Assembly: GCF_023149135.1 (NCBI RefSeq)
Contig: NZ_JAIWJX010000002.1
Location: 2,294,001-2,358,000 of the forward strand
Direction: 5' to 3'
Length of the DNA: 64,000 nucleotides
Source: Fictibacillus marinisediminis
GTDB taxonomy: Bacteria > Bacillota > Bacilli > Bacillales > Fictibacillaceae
The position numbers and the translations under genes are program-made. Shown piece by piece: positions 1 to 9,673 of this stretch. Numbering within the stretch: the stretch's first letter is position 1; each line of letters opens with the position of its first letter. Below the pieces are notes generated by a model. The model had not been told where the DNA came from, searched no databases, and was given only the letters and a program-made list of their open reading frames with translations.

Positions 1-182
1 CCAGATATTAAACCAAACGTAGAGCTGGCCAGTGCTAAATCTTTGTTCATATCTAGTGCGGCATATCCAAGGTTTACTCGGTCAAGAAAGGCAACAATGT
101 ATAACAAAAAGATAAACGGAATGATTCTCCAAAATACTTTTTTTGTTGTACGCTCTTCAATTGATACATTAAGTTGATTCAT
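1..182 (-). CDS. MFS transporter, anion:cation symporter (ACS) type, N-terminal part only
   Basis: This is the first 60 codons of a gene that runs off the left edge. The start codon follows a GGGGAGG ribosome site by about 7 bases. The peptide has a short charged cytoplasmic N-terminus, then a hydrophobic helix containing RIIPFIFLLY and the loop motif DRVNLGYA, which is typical of the first helix of ACS-family major facilitator transporters for organic anions (tartrate, phthalate, glucarate, galactonate types). It is the last visible gene of a leftward set that includes a D-malate/tartrate-type dehydrogenase, so import of a hydroxy-dicarboxylate is the likely role. The exact substrate is inferred from context only. 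Confidence 0.8.
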   Translation of the reverse strand, partial: MNQLNVSIEERTTKKVFWRIIPFIFLLYIVAFLDRVNLGYAALDMNKDLALASSTFGLIS

Positions 183-228
183 AAAAACCTCCCCTTCTCA
201 TTCTGATTTCTTAATACTTAAATTCAGA

Positions 229-1002
229 CTAGATTCCCCGGCCTCCATCCACATTCATAATTTCACCAGTGACGGCTTTTGCTAGATCAGAAGCTAGATA
301 TAAAGCTGCCTCCGCAATATCCTCCGGTTGAATCAAAGTGCCCAGAGGGACGCTGTCGAGAAAAATTTTCTTTTTGTCTTCCTCAACCTTTTCCTCATCA
401 CCAGGTAAGAATTTTCCCAGCATAGGAGTTTCAGCTGGTCCTGGATTAATGGCGTTAACCCGGATTTTATAAGGGGCTAATTCAAGTGCCAGTGCCTTGG
501 TTAACATGATCGCCGCCCCTTTCGATGCACAATAAGCGTTTAATCCAGGTCGGGCCCGTATTCCTGCAATGGAAGCGATATTAATTATCGATCCTTTTCT
601 CATTTTTTTCATATGAGGAACAAGATGCCGCGTGGTTAAAAAAATCGATTTCGCATTTACGTTCATAATCTTATCCCATTCACTTATGCTCATTTCTTCA
701 ATGGGAGTGAAAAACTGAGGAACTCCCGCGCAATTTAGCAGGACGTCTAAATTTTTGTATTTATCGACGGCTTCCTTGATCAGGTATTGGACACTTTCAT
801 CATCTCCCACATCTGTCTGAACGACCAATACTTCTCCTGCTTGTCCTATTTCTTCGGCTGTAAGGTTAGCAGCGTCTCTGTTTAAGTCTGCTAACACGAC
901 CTTTGCTCCTTGGGCTGCAAACACCTTAGCTGCAGCCTTCCCCATACCCGAGCCTGCCCCAGTAATGATAGCTGTTTTTCCTTCTAGCAATCCGGCAGTC
1001 AT
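229..1002 (-). CDS. SDR-family NAD(P)-dependent oxidoreductase
   Basis: A 257-residue classical short-chain dehydrogenase. The cofactor loop TGAGSGMG sits at residues 14-21, NCAG lies near residue 90, and the catalytic Tyr-Lys pair is in YCASK near residue 157. The C-terminal NVDGG strand is also usual. Such enzymes oxidise or reduce alcohols and ketones on small polyols, acids or 3-hydroxyacyl groups. The start overlaps the stop of the upstream aldehyde dehydrogenase gene by 4 bases, so the two are translationally coupled. Neighbours suggest it handles an intermediate of hydroxy-dicarboxylate breakdown. The substrate cannot be read from sequence. Confidence 0.85.
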   Translation of the reverse strand: MTAGLLEGKTAIITGAGSGMGKAAAKVFAAQGAKVVLADLNRDAANLTAEEIGQAGEVLVVQTDVGDDESVQYLIKEAVDKYKNLDVLLNCAGVPQFFTPIEEMSISEWDKIMNVNAKSIFLTTRHLVPHMKKMRKGSIINIASIAGIRARPGLNAYCASKGAAIMLTKALALELAPYKIRVNAINPGPAETPMLGKFLPGDEEKVEEDKKKIFLDSVPLGTLIQPEDIAEAALYLASDLAKAVTGEIMNVDGGRGI

Positions 1003-2447
1003 AGATTCATCACCACCATACGTTCATCTGTCATTTCCTGAATGGCGTAATGCGGTCCTTCTTTTCCAATCCCGCTGTTTTTCACACCGCCATATGGCAT
1101 TACATCATTACGATAAGTTGATACATCATTTATGATTACCCCGCCGTATTGCAAAACTTTAGCCGCTCTCATCGCCAGCTGTAAATCACGGGTGAAAATG
1201 CCAGCCTGCAACCCATACTCTGATTGATTGGCGCATAGGAATGCCTCTTCAATATCCTGATAAGGAATGATACAAACAATGGGAGCGAATACCTCCTTAC
1301 ATACCACCTTCATTTCAGGTTTCGTGTTGACGAGTACTGTTGGAAATAGTAAGGCGCCTTCCCTTTTTACAGGCAACAAGGATTTTGCTCCTTGTTCTAT
1401 GGCTTCATTCACCCATTTCTCTGAACGAATGGCTTCTTTTTCACTGATCATCGGACCTACGTCTGTTTCTGCTATTTCTGGATCGCCCACTTTCAATTGT
1501 TGTACATAATGTAAATAACGCTCCGTAAAATCATTTAAGGAAGATTGATGAACATAAAGGCGCTGTACTGCTATACAAGCTTGTCCAGCGTTGTGAAAAC
1601 TGCGGCTCGCCGTAAGTTTCGCAGCTAACTCTAAATCTGCATCACTATGAACAATGTTCGGGGAATTGTTGCCCAGTTCAAGAGCTACTGGCCTTAAACC
1701 GCTTCGTTCTTTGATATGCCTTCCGACTTCACCTGAACCAGTAAATGTATACATCGCAATGCGCTCATCTTCCAAGAGCCATTCCCCAACCTCACTGCCT
1801 GCACCGGTGACGATGTTTATATAGCCTTTCGGAAGACCTGCCTCCTCCAAAAGATCCACTAGCTGAAAAGTCGCCAGCGGGGTAGTGGTAGCAGGCTTAA
1901 TTACAATGGTATTTCCAGCAGCAAGAGCGGGAGCAATTTTATGAACCCCTAACAGCAAAGGGTAATTGAATGGAGTAATAACTCCTATAACCCCTTTTGG
2001 GACACGGATGGTAAAGCCTAACCGGTTATCTGCCCCTTCCGTCGCCTGCAGCGGAATCATTTCTCCGGCGATTCTTTTGGCTTCTTCTGAGGACAAACGG
2101 ATCGTGTTAATCGTACGATCAAGTTCTCCCGCCGCATCTTTTTGGGTCTTACCCACTTCTTTTACTAATGAGAGTTCAAAATCCTTGCGTCTCTCCTCCA
2201 TTAAATCAGCTGCTTTTGAAAGAATAGCAGATCGCTGAAAGGCTGTTAATTTGTCGGTGTTAAAGTTTTTTTCAGCCGCAGACACTGCCTGATCCACATG
2301 ATGCTTACTTGCTTTAGCAATGTTTGCAATCACCTCCCCTGTGTACTTATGATAAACAGGAATAGTTTGTTCGGTTTGAACGTGTTTTCCATCAATGTAC
2401 AAATAGAGTTTTTTATCATTCAATAATGAAGTTTGTGTCTCGGTCAT
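999..2447 (-). CDS. NAD(P)-dependent aldehyde dehydrogenase
   Basis: A full-length aldehyde dehydrogenase of 482 residues. The general base Glu is in ALELGNN (about residue 257) and the nucleophile Cys in GQACIA (about residue 290); the cofactor-binding segment TPFNYPL and the fold motif FTGSGEVG are present. It would oxidise an aldehyde to the acid. The start follows AAGGAGATGG, 15 bases after the upstream D-malate-type dehydrogenase gene, and the gene overlaps the downstream SDR by 4 bases. It therefore belongs to the sigma-54-driven operon. It resembles the broad succinate-semialdehyde/lactaldehyde/phosphonoacetaldehyde dehydrogenase group; the substrate is unassigned. Confidence 0.88.
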   Translation of the reverse strand: MTETQTSLLNDKKLYLYIDGKHVQTEQTIPVYHKYTGEVIANIAKASKHHVDQAVSAAEKNFNTDKLTAFQRSAILSKAADLMEERRKDFELSLVKEVGKTQKDAAGELDRTINTIRLSSEEAKRIAGEMIPLQATEGADNRLGFTIRVPKGVIGVITPFNYPLLLGVHKIAPALAAGNTIVIKPATTTPLATFQLVDLLEEAGLPKGYINIVTGAGSEVGEWLLEDERIAMYTFTGSGEVGRHIKERSGLRPVALELGNNSPNIVHSDADLELAAKLTASRSFHNAGQACIAVQRLYVHQSSLNDFTERYLHYVQQLKVGDPEIAETDVGPMISEKEAIRSEKWVNEAIEQGAKSLLPVKREGALLFPTVLVNTKPEMKVVCKEVFAPIVCIIPYQDIEEAFLCANQSEYGLQAGIFTRDLQLAMRAAKVLQYGGVIINDVSTYRNDVMPYGGVKNSGIGKEGPHYAIQEMTDERMVVMNL

Positions 2448-2462
2448 CCTTCATCCATCTCC

Positions 2463-3548
2463 TTAATTAAAATTCATACTCTTAAACGTCATTTGTTCAT
2501 GAATGGCACTTCCAAATTCACTCGTCGTGTTTTTCCCGCCAAGATCTGGTGTTGATACCTTTCCTTCAAGGAGTACCTCTTCGATCGAGTCTACAATTAA
2601 GTCCGCAACTTCAGAAAAACCAAGATGCTCCATCATTAAGCTGATACTCCAGATTTGAGCTATGGGATTGGCTATCCCCTTTCCGGCGATGTCGGGCGCA
2701 GAACCATGAATCGGTTCAAACATTGAAGGGTACGTTTTTTCAGGGTTAATATTTCCTGAAGGGGCTAGTCCAAGGCCACCTACAATAGCTGCCCCAAGAT
2801 CAGTTAAGATATCACCAAAAAGGTTACTTCCTACAACAACATCAAGTTCTTCAGGCCGTGTAATAAAATAGGCCGCCAGTGCATCAATATGATAAATATC
2901 AGTTCGTATAGATGGATGATTCCGGCTGACTTCCTTTACGATTTCATCCCAGAAAGGCATTGAGTGATTAATACCGTTCGATTTAGTAGCTGCGGTCAGC
3001 CGTTTTTTGGTTCTTTTCTCAGCCAGGGAGTAGGCATATTTGATCACTCGTTCTGTTCCATATCTCGTAAACACATTGTTTTGTACAGCAAGTTCAAAGG
3101 GAGTATTCTCGTGTATCCGCCCTCCCATGTTGGAGTATTCTCCCTCCGTATTTTCACGGACTACTACAAAATCCAAATCATCATGTGCTTTATAACGAAG
3201 AGGGCTGTCCAATCCTCTTAGAAGTTTAATTGGACGTAAATTGATATATTGCTGAAAAGTTCTCCGAATAGGCAAGATCAGCTCCCAAACGGATATGTGG
3301 TCAGGTACAGATGGAGCTCCTATCGCTCCAAGCAGTATGACATCGTAATCCCGCAAAATTTCCAAACCATTTTCAGGCATCATCTTTCCATGTTTTAAAT
3401 AGTAATCACAATTCCAATCAAAGGCGTCGATAGAAAAATGAATCCCTCCGTGAAGTTCCTCAATCCTTTTTAATGTTTTTAACCCTTCTTCCATCACTTC
3501 AGGCCCAATTCCATCTCCAGGTATGGCGGCAATCGAAAAATGCTTCAA
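2463..3548 (-). CDS. tartrate / D-malate dehydrogenase (decarboxylating), isocitrate-isopropylmalate dehydrogenase family
   Basis: A 361-residue beta-decarboxylating dehydrogenase, the usual length of the DmlA/tartrate dehydrogenase branch. IPGDGIGPEV opens the protein, the substrate loop includes the arginines of LPIRRTF, and the metal-binding Asp region is in SNLFGDILTDLGA; GSAPDIAGKG binds the adenosine. Members oxidise D-malate to pyruvate and CO2 and also act on tartrate and isopropylmalate, with Mn2+ and NAD+. The best start is a TTG after AGGTGATGAC. It is the first gene after a near-consensus sigma-54 promoter, so it heads the operon. D-malate cannot be told from tartrate by sequence alone. 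Confidence 0.85.
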   Translation of the reverse strand: MKHFSIAAIPGDGIGPEVMEEGLKTLKRIEELHGGIHFSIDAFDWNCDYYLKHGKMMPENGLEILRDYDVILLGAIGAPSVPDHISVWELILPIRRTFQQYINLRPIKLLRGLDSPLRYKAHDDLDFVVVRENTEGEYSNMGGRIHENTPFELAVQNNVFTRYGTERVIKYAYSLAEKRTKKRLTAATKSNGINHSMPFWDEIVKEVSRNHPSIRTDIYHIDALAAYFITRPEELDVVVGSNLFGDILTDLGAAIVGGLGLAPSGNINPEKTYPSMFEPIHGSAPDIAGKGIANPIAQIWSISLMMEHLGFSEVADLIVDSIEEVLLEGKVSTPDLGGKNTTSEFGSAIHEQMTFKSMNFN

Positions 3549-3586
3549 GTCATCACCTCATTTTGTTCTGTTAATGATAATTACTT

Positions 3587-3603
3587 TGCAAGTTTCATGC
3601 CAA
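3587..3603 (-). promoter_or_regulatory. sigma-54 (SigL) -24/-12 promoter
   Basis: Read on the minus strand the site is TTGGCATGAAACTTGCA. It matches the sigma-54 consensus TGGCAY-R-N4-TTGCW with the invariant GG and GC ten bases apart. It ends about 38 bases before the TTG start of the D-malate/tartrate dehydrogenase. A sigma-54 activator gene lies just upstream, which supports the call. An imperfect TTGT..ACAA inverted repeat near 3667-3685 could be the activator's upstream site, but that is weak. Confidence 0.9.
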
Positions 3604-3701
3604 TTCTGTTAATTTTAAATTTTCTGAACTTAATAGGTAAAAAAATAGCATGCGAAGAGAATTTTTGTCGCGTTTTACAACAAACGTTTCAAAATAAAAC
3701 A

Positions 3702-5537
3702 TCATAATCGGTATTCTTTCATTTTCCTCCAAAGAGTTGATCGGTCAATCCCAAGAGCATTTGCTGCCTCTGCTTTGCTCTCATATTTTTGAAGTGCTCC
3801 TTGAATTAACTCTTTTTCATTCTCTTTTATTGTGATTCCACTGCTTTCTATTGTTCTTGCGTTGTTCTTCCTAAGCTTTGGGTAAAAAAAGGAAGCATCT
3901 TCACCCAAAATTTCTGTTCCTTTTTGCAGTAAAACAATTCGCTCCAAGACATTTCTTAATTCACGGATGTTACCCGGCCAGTGGTAATGCTGCAAAACAG
4001 AAATAAAATCTTCTTCAACTTTTACTATTTGCTTACGATGCATTTCGTTGAATTGCTCAATAAAATGTCCGGTAAGTAAAGGGATATCCCCCAGTCTATA
4101 TCGTAAAGGCGGCAATTCAAGAGAAAGTACATTTAACCTATAATATAAATCTGTCCTAAATTCCTTCTTGGTAATTCCTTCTTCAATATTTGAATTTGTG
4201 GCTGCAATAATTCGAACATTAACAGGAATCGTTCGTTGTCCACCAATTCTGCGGATAGACCGTTCCTGAAGAACACGTAAAAGGTGCGCCTGTATCTGCA
4301 AGGGCATTTCGCCAATTTCATCCAAAAAGAGGGTACCTCCATGTGCTAATTCGAAGAGTCCTTGTTTACCGCCTTTTCTCGCACCTGAAAAACTTCCTTC
4401 TTCATAGCCAAACAATTCACTCTCCAGGAGACTTTCAGGAAAGGCTGCACAATTAACAGCAACAAAAGGACCAATAGCACGGCTGCTTTCCAGATGGATC
4501 CCTTGAGCAAATAATTCCTTACCTGTTCCAGACTCTCCTGTAATTAGAACCGTTGCATCCGTTTTCGAAAAGATCTTTGCTTGTTCTTTGGCTTCTCGGA
4601 TCTCTTTTTCCTCTCCAATAATATCCTCGAGTCTATATTTAGCTTCTAATCCGTTATCATGCAACTTTTTCCTTAGTTTCATTTCCAGCCTTTGCAGGTC
4701 AGTGATTTCCTTAAAATTAGATACAGCTCCTACCACAGTATGGTTAAGAATGACCGGAAAACGATTAATAATAATTTGCCGATTGAGAATCTTAGCAACA
4801 TCCCCTATTTCTTTCCTTCCAGTCTGAAGCACTCTAAGCATATCCGAGTGCGGAATAAATTCCGTTATGTACTTTCCAACGACTTCACCTTCAAGTCCTA
4901 AATACTTTTTTGCATTTTCATTGGTTAGAGTTATTTTCCCTTGGCGGTCTACCGCTATTAATCCATCATGAGCAGAATCGGCGATGGCTTGTACCTGGTA
5001 TTTTTCTTTAAACATCTCTCTGGTGACACCCAAGAGATTTATTGCCTGTCTTATAGAGGAAAATACGGTATCCATTGATGGTTGAACATAATATAGGTTC
5101 TCTTTTGTTTGTTGGGCAATGGGCAGATGACTTTCCCAAGAAGGAATTAGGAAAGATGTGTTTATCTTTGCATTTCCAAAATCGATGTTGTCTTTGCTGC
5201 AAATTTCAAATGTTTTATTGTAAATCATTTGATTCTCATGATCCAGCCATTTTTTTTCATCATTTGATACGATAATGAGTGGGTTTTTTCCAAGAAGATT
5301 GTGCTCGTCTATCGTTTTTTTAAAATCACTTAAGTGCAAGGACAAGGGGACAATGGGAATCGAAAATGATTCAACCTCGCTTAAATAGATGGAAGGGGTA
5401 ATAAGGACAAATGGATTCATAATATGATCTATGACTGTTTTTCTTGAATGAAATGAGGATGTTTGAATGCCACTCTTTATTAATATGTGAGTAATGAATT
5501 CCTCCAGCTCTTTATCCACTTTGTATAAAGCAATCAT
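3702..5537 (-). CDS. sigma-54-dependent enhancer-binding transcriptional activator
   Basis: A 611-residue activator. Residues 1-190 form a PrpR-N-like sensor region with no clear metal site; a PAS domain follows (about 195-290, beginning [15 protein letters not shown]). The central AAA+ domain (about 305-540) has Walker A GESGTGKE and Walker [12 protein letters not shown]. The sigma-54-contacting GAFTGA loop reads GSFSGA here. A Fis-type helix-turn-helix closes the protein ([16 protein letters not shown]). Known members remodel sigma-54 RNA polymerase after sensing a carbon source. It lies 153 bases upstream of the operon with the -24/-12 promoter and very likely controls it. The effector is probably the hydroxy-acid substrate or its product. 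Confidence 0.93.
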   Translation of the reverse strand: MIALYKVDKELEEFITHILIKSGIQTSSFHSRKTVIDHIMNPFVLITPSIYLSEVESFSIPIVPLSLHLSDFKKTIDEHNLLGKNPLIIVSNDEKKWLDHENQMIYNKTFEICSKDNIDFGNAKINTSFLIPSWESHLPIAQQTKENLYYVQPSMDTVFSSIRQAINLLGVTREMFKEKYQVQAIADSAHDGLIAVDRQGKITLTNENAKKYLGLEGEVVGKYITEFIPHSDMLRVLQTGRKEIGDVAKILNRQIIINRFPVILNHTVVGAVSNFKEITDLQRLEMKLRKKLHDNGLEAKYRLEDIIGEEKEIREAKEQAKIFSKTDATVLITGESGTGKELFAQGIHLESSRAIGPFVAVNCAAFPESLLESELFGYEEGSFSGARKGGKQGLFELAHGGTLFLDEIGEMPLQIQAHLLRVLQERSIRRIGGQRTIPVNVRIIAATNSNIEEGITKKEFRTDLYYRLNVLSLELPPLRYRLGDIPLLTGHFIEQFNEMHRKQIVKVEEDFISVLQHYHWPGNIRELRNVLERIVLLQKGTEILGEDASFFYPKLRKNNARTIESSGITIKENEKELIQGALQKYESKAEAANALGIDRSTLWRKMKEYRL

Positions 5538-5604
5538 TGATCAACCTCTTTTCTTATAGGTTAAAATAAAAAAGGAGCACTTATCATTTTGCTAATTAAT
5601 TTTA

Positions 5605-5632
5605 AATCTAGTGTAACATAGTTATTTTTCAA
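5605..5632 (-). promoter_or_regulatory. possible sigma-A promoter of the sigma-54 activator gene
   Basis: On the minus strand TTGAAA and TAGATT are separated by 16 bases, about 70 bases upstream of the activator start. The match is fair and the position is right, but AT-rich DNA gives such matches by chance. Confidence 0.35.
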
Positions 5633-5702
5633 CTTATCTATTTAATAATACGTTTTCTATCGTTTTACATGGTAGCTAAAAATGACTAACTAAAAATAAT
5701 AT

Positions 5703-5741
5703 AAAAAGCCTTTCTCTGACGTTACAGAAAAAGGCTTTTTA
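5703..5741. terminator. bidirectional intrinsic terminator
   Basis: The stem AAAAAGCCTTT/AAAGGCTTTTT with an inner TCTG/CAGA has a T run on both strands. It lies downstream of the ABC exporter pair. Confidence 0.8.
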
Positions 5742-5778
5742 TATACTCTTTTGCAAAGGCTTTAATAGCCACATAGAT

Positions 5779-7584
5779 CTACCCAACTTCAAGTCTTTTA
5801 AACTGTGAGAGGACCAGCCGGTAATATTCCTTCTCGAGCTCCATCAGCTCCTCGTGGCTGCCTTGTTCTATAATGTTTCCGTGATCGAGTACGATGATGC
5901 TATCGGCCTCACGAATGGTGGAAAGCCGGTGGGCAACAATAATGGCCGTTCTCCCTGCAAGAAGGGTCTTCAGCGCTTTTTGTATATTGACTTCGGTTAC
6001 TGTATCAATACTCGCGGTTGCCTCATCTAGAATAAGGATGCGCGGATTTGCGAGCAAGGCACGCGCAAAGGATAATAACTGCCGCTCTCCAACAGACAGG
6101 ACATTCCCCCGCTCTTCTACCTCCGTATGGTAGCCATCCTTCAATTTGTTAATAAAGAGGTTCGCACCGACGGCTTCTGCTGCTCTTTGAACCTCTTCAT
6201 CGCTCGCTCCCGGCCGGCCAAATCGAATGTTCTCCATGATGGTACCAGAGAAGATGAACGTGTCCTGCAGTACAATACTTACCTGTTGGCGAAGGCTTTC
6301 AAGCTTTAAATGTTTAATAGGGATATCATCGATTTCAACGGACCCTGAAGTAGCGTCATAGAATCGGCAGATCAGGTTGGCAATGGTTGATTTTCCTGAG
6401 CCCGTATGGCCGACGAACGCAACCGTTTCACCTGCTTTAATATTCAGGTCAATACCGTTCAGTGCCTTCCGCTTGCCATCGTAAGAGAACTCCACTTCCT
6501 TAAATACCACTTTCCCCCGGACGTCATCCGGTTCCACTGGATTCGTAATTTCTGCCACATTCGGTCTTTCATCCAAGAATTCAAAAATACGTTCTGAAGA
6601 CGCCATACCTACGAGCAGCTGATTGTACACTTGGCCAAGTCTTGATATCGGCTCCCAGAACATGCCAAGGTAAAAGGCAAAAGAAACAAATACCCCCATT
6701 TCGAGAGAGCCTTGCTGGATTAAATGTGATCCATACCAGATTAGAATGACGGTCCCAATGGCGTTCGATACGTCCACAAAGGGGCGGAACATGGCGTTTA
6801 GCCTTGTTGCCTGTTTCCAGCTCAGCAGGTTGTCGTTATTGATACCGTCAAAGAAGTTCATATTCTCCTGTTCCTGGGTATAGGACTGAGTCACCCTAAT
6901 GCCTTGAATACTCTCATTCAGATGAGAGTTAATCTTTGCCTGCCGTGCACGGACCACCTGCCAGGAACGGCGGATCCGGCGGCGTATGCTCGTTGAGATG
7001 ACAAACATAAGCGGGACAACCACCATAATAGCCAGTGCAAGCGGCGGGCTGTAGACAAACATAAGAACTATGATCCCGACAAGCAAAATTAAATCCATCA
7101 GGACATTGATGACGCCGTTCGTAAACAAGTCCTGAAGTGAATTTACATCATTGATCACACGCACCAGTATGGAACCTGCTGACCGCTGATCAAAGAAACG
7201 GTGCGAGAGCTGCTGGATATGCTTAAACAAGTGCTGTCGGATGTCACAGATGACGAGCTGCCCCAGTTCATTCATCCACCTGATCCGGTACGTGTTGGCA
7301 ACCCACGAAACAATGTACATGACAGCAATGGACGTGATCAGCTCAATGAGCAATGGGGTGTTTTTATTTTTGATCGCATGGTCGAAAGTCAGGACTCCAA
7401 TAAAAATAGGGACGACGAGCCGGATTCCTGTCGTTAGCAGCATAGCGATGACCGCTTTTGGCAGCAGTGATTTTCTATATGGGCTCATATATTCGAACAG
7501 CCGGGTCATGAGCCCCCAATTAAACGGCTTATCGATGGGCGGTTCGCTGGAATAAAAGAATCGTTCTTTTTTTCGTTTTACCAT
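5779..7584 (-). CDS. ABC exporter half-transporter, YknV-like subunit
   Basis: A fused membrane/ATPase half-transporter of about 601 residues. Six membrane helices occupy roughly residues 40-320 and the nucleotide-binding domain the rest, with Walker A GHTGSGKST, Walker B ILILDEATA and the switch His in VAHRLS. The ABC signature reads LSVGE instead of LSGGQ. The partner encoded just upstream shows the opposite pattern, so the two look like an asymmetric heterodimer with one consensus and one degenerate ATP site. B. subtilis YknV (604 aa) is a close length match. The ATG at 7584 follows GCGGGG and the gene overlaps its partner by a few bases. Substrate unknown; drug, lipid or peptide export is usual. 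Confidence 0.88.
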   Translation of the reverse strand: MVKRKKERFFYSSEPPIDKPFNWGLMTRLFEYMSPYRKSLLPKAVIAMLLTTGIRLVVPIFIGVLTFDHAIKNKNTPLLIELITSIAVMYIVSWVANTYRIRWMNELGQLVICDIRQHLFKHIQQLSHRFFDQRSAGSILVRVINDVNSLQDLFTNGVINVLMDLILLVGIIVLMFVYSPPLALAIMVVVPLMFVISTSIRRRIRRSWQVVRARQAKINSHLNESIQGIRVTQSYTQEQENMNFFDGINNDNLLSWKQATRLNAMFRPFVDVSNAIGTVILIWYGSHLIQQGSLEMGVFVSFAFYLGMFWEPISRLGQVYNQLLVGMASSERIFEFLDERPNVAEITNPVEPDDVRGKVVFKEVEFSYDGKRKALNGIDLNIKAGETVAFVGHTGSGKSTIANLICRFYDATSGSVEIDDIPIKHLKLESLRQQVSIVLQDTFIFSGTIMENIRFGRPGASDEEVQRAAEAVGANLFINKLKDGYHTEVEERGNVLSVGERQLLSFARALLANPRILILDEATASIDTVTEVNIQKALKTLLAGRTAIIVAHRLSTIREADSIIVLDHGNIIEQGSHEELMELEKEYYRLVLSQFKRLEVG

Positions 7585-7586
7585 GA

Positions 7587-9344
7587 TCAATACCCCGCTG
7601 ACACTCGTTTGGCTTGGAGTGCTTCCCTGTCCTTGTATTGAAATTCATACGTACGTTTATACATTCCTTCTTGCTCGAGTAACTGCTCATGAGTTCCTCT
7701 TGCTGCAATTCTTCCGTTCTCAAGCACTAAAATTTCATCTGCATGCTTCAAGGAAGAGATGCGGTGAGCGATGATAAATGTCGTTCGGTCCTTCATAACT
7801 TCTTGGAAAGCCTGCTGAATCTTAAATTCGGTTTCCATATCAACGGCGCTCGTTGCATCATCTAGCAGGAGGATGCTCGGATTAACAAGAAGCGCTCTCG
7901 CGATGGAAATTCGCTGTTTTTGGCCACCGGAAAGGCCAAGGCCGCGTTCTCCAAGCTGCGTTTCATACCGCTGTGGAAGCTCCATAATAAAATCATGCGC
8001 CTGTGCCTGTTTTGCCGCTGCGATAATGCGGTCCATTTCAGCATTTGGGTCACCGTATGAGATGTTATCTTTGATGGTTGAGGAGAATAAAAAAGATTCT
8101 TGAAAAACAACGCCAATATGCTGACGAAGTTTAATCGGATCAAAGGTGGAAATCGGTTTACCGTCAATTAGGATCTCGCCGGCTTGAGATTCGTAAAATC
8201 TGGAAATGAGCTGGGTGAGTGTTGTCTTGCCGGAACCAGTCGCTCCCATCAGCCCAATAATCTGACCCTTCTTCACATGAAATGAAATTTCTTCAAGTGG
8301 GGGATCCTCCTCTGCTCCGTATCGATGCGTAACCCCTTTGAATTCGATATCTCCTTCGATGCTTTCAATCGCTTCTGATTGATGATTGAGCTCTCCAGGT
8401 TGATCCAGGAGTTCTACTAATCGTTCACCGGACGCTTTGGATTGTGAAAAGGTATTAATGATAAATCCCAACCCCATAATGGGTCCGATGATGTACCAGA
8501 CCAAACTAAAAAAAGCAACGAGTTCCCCAGGCATTAGCTTCCCTTGAATGACAAGATAGCCTCCATACGATAAAAGAAAGACGACACAAAGATTGCCGAT
8601 CAGCTCCATGAGCGGAAAGTATTTTGCCCAGATGCCAGCCGTAAATATTTGTTTATCCTTATAGTTTTTGTTGGAAGACATAAACTTGCCAATCTCGAAA
8701 TCTTCTCTGGATAGTGACTTTACCGTCTGCATCCCGCTGACATTTTCCTGGACCTTGGTATTCAAGTCCCCCATTGACTTACGTATAGCTTGAAATGCAG
8801 GGTGAACCGCTTTATCAAATCGGTAGACGACAATACCTAAAAACGGAAGTACACCTAACGTAACAAAAGCAAGCGGGACGGAGTAATAGAACATTACCAT
8901 TAAGCTGAAACCAATGAGAAAAACAAAGTTGATCAATTGTGCAAATCCGAAAGAAAGGAAAAAACGAAATCCTTCGACATCCGCAGTAAGCCGGGACATG
9001 AGGTCACCTGTTTTAGCGTTATCATAATAACCAAAGGGCAAAAACTGCAATTTTTCATACAATGCTTTACGCAGCCTGTATACCGCACTGACTCCGAATA
9101 GATCGCCGAGATACTGATTAATAAAGGTGAATCCGCCTTTAACAGTCATGAGAACAACAAAGGCTAGAGCAAGCAGTGGAACCTTATCATATTTCCCTTT
9201 TAAAATAACATCATCTATCGTATATTGAAGCACCATGGGATAGATTACTGTCATGCCCGTTAGGATAATAAGGGTTACGACTGACCAGAGAAAGTACCTT
9301 TTATACGGCCAATAAAATGCTTTCAATTTCCGGAATGTTTCCAC
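7587..9344 (-). CDS. ABC exporter half-transporter, YknU-like subunit
   Basis: The second half-transporter, 585 residues when started at the GTG at 9344, which follows AGGTGA by five bases; an upstream in-frame start would add 23 residues with no good ribosome site. The chosen length equals that of B. subtilis YknU. It has six membrane helices, Walker A GATGSGKTT and a canonical LSGGQ signature. The Walker B segment reads LLLDDATS, so the catalytic Glu is replaced by Asp, the hallmark of the degenerate site in heterodimeric exporters such as TM287/288 and BmrCD. Together with the 601-residue partner it would form one inner-membrane efflux pump. Confidence 0.88.
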   Translation of the reverse strand: METFRKLKAFYWPYKRYFLWSVVTLIILTGMTVIYPMVLQYTIDDVILKGKYDKVPLLALAFVVLMTVKGGFTFINQYLGDLFGVSAVYRLRKALYEKLQFLPFGYYDNAKTGDLMSRLTADVEGFRFFLSFGFAQLINFVFLIGFSLMVMFYYSVPLAFVTLGVLPFLGIVVYRFDKAVHPAFQAIRKSMGDLNTKVQENVSGMQTVKSLSREDFEIGKFMSSNKNYKDKQIFTAGIWAKYFPLMELIGNLCVVFLLSYGGYLVIQGKLMPGELVAFFSLVWYIIGPIMGLGFIINTFSQSKASGERLVELLDQPGELNHQSEAIESIEGDIEFKGVTHRYGAEEDPPLEEISFHVKKGQIIGLMGATGSGKTTLTQLISRFYESQAGEILIDGKPISTFDPIKLRQHIGVVFQESFLFSSTIKDNISYGDPNAEMDRIIAAAKQAQAHDFIMELPQRYETQLGERGLGLSGGQKQRISIARALLVNPSILLLDDATSAVDMETEFKIQQAFQEVMKDRTTFIIAHRISSLKHADEILVLENGRIAARGTHEQLLEQEGMYKRTYEFQYKDREALQAKRVSAGY

Positions 9345-9673
9345 ACTCTCACCTGCCACTTTTTTATAAATTTTGAAAAGAACCACAATATAGATATTAT
9401 AATGCGGCTCCAAATAAATAACTAATAATTGGTATTTAATCCAAAATTCCTAGCATTTCCTTGCTCTTTGGTTCGGTTTCGCTTACTGCTGTATAGGATT
9501 TTACTGTGACAAGTCGTGGTTTCCTTTGTTCATTTAAACATGTGACTTATGAAGCATTTTTGTACATTCATGAAAAACCCCTCATTTGCAGGAATCACAT
9601 AGGAAGACGTCAAACAGTTAACTAACACCCTGGAAAAGACGATGTTAAATTTCTAGTAAAGGTGGCCGTCAAG
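9345..9673. other. divergent intergenic region between exporter pair and acyl-CoA synthetase
   Basis: This 330-base gap must hold promoters for both directions. I see no convincing operator; in particular no clear FadR-type TGAATGANTANTCATTCA palindrome, although the rightward genes look like fatty-acid enzymes. Confidence 0.5.

Noticed and set aside
9414..9661. Possible fatty-acid regulator (FadR) site before the acyl-CoA synthetase gene
   Set aside because: No palindrome close to the known FadR consensus could be found.
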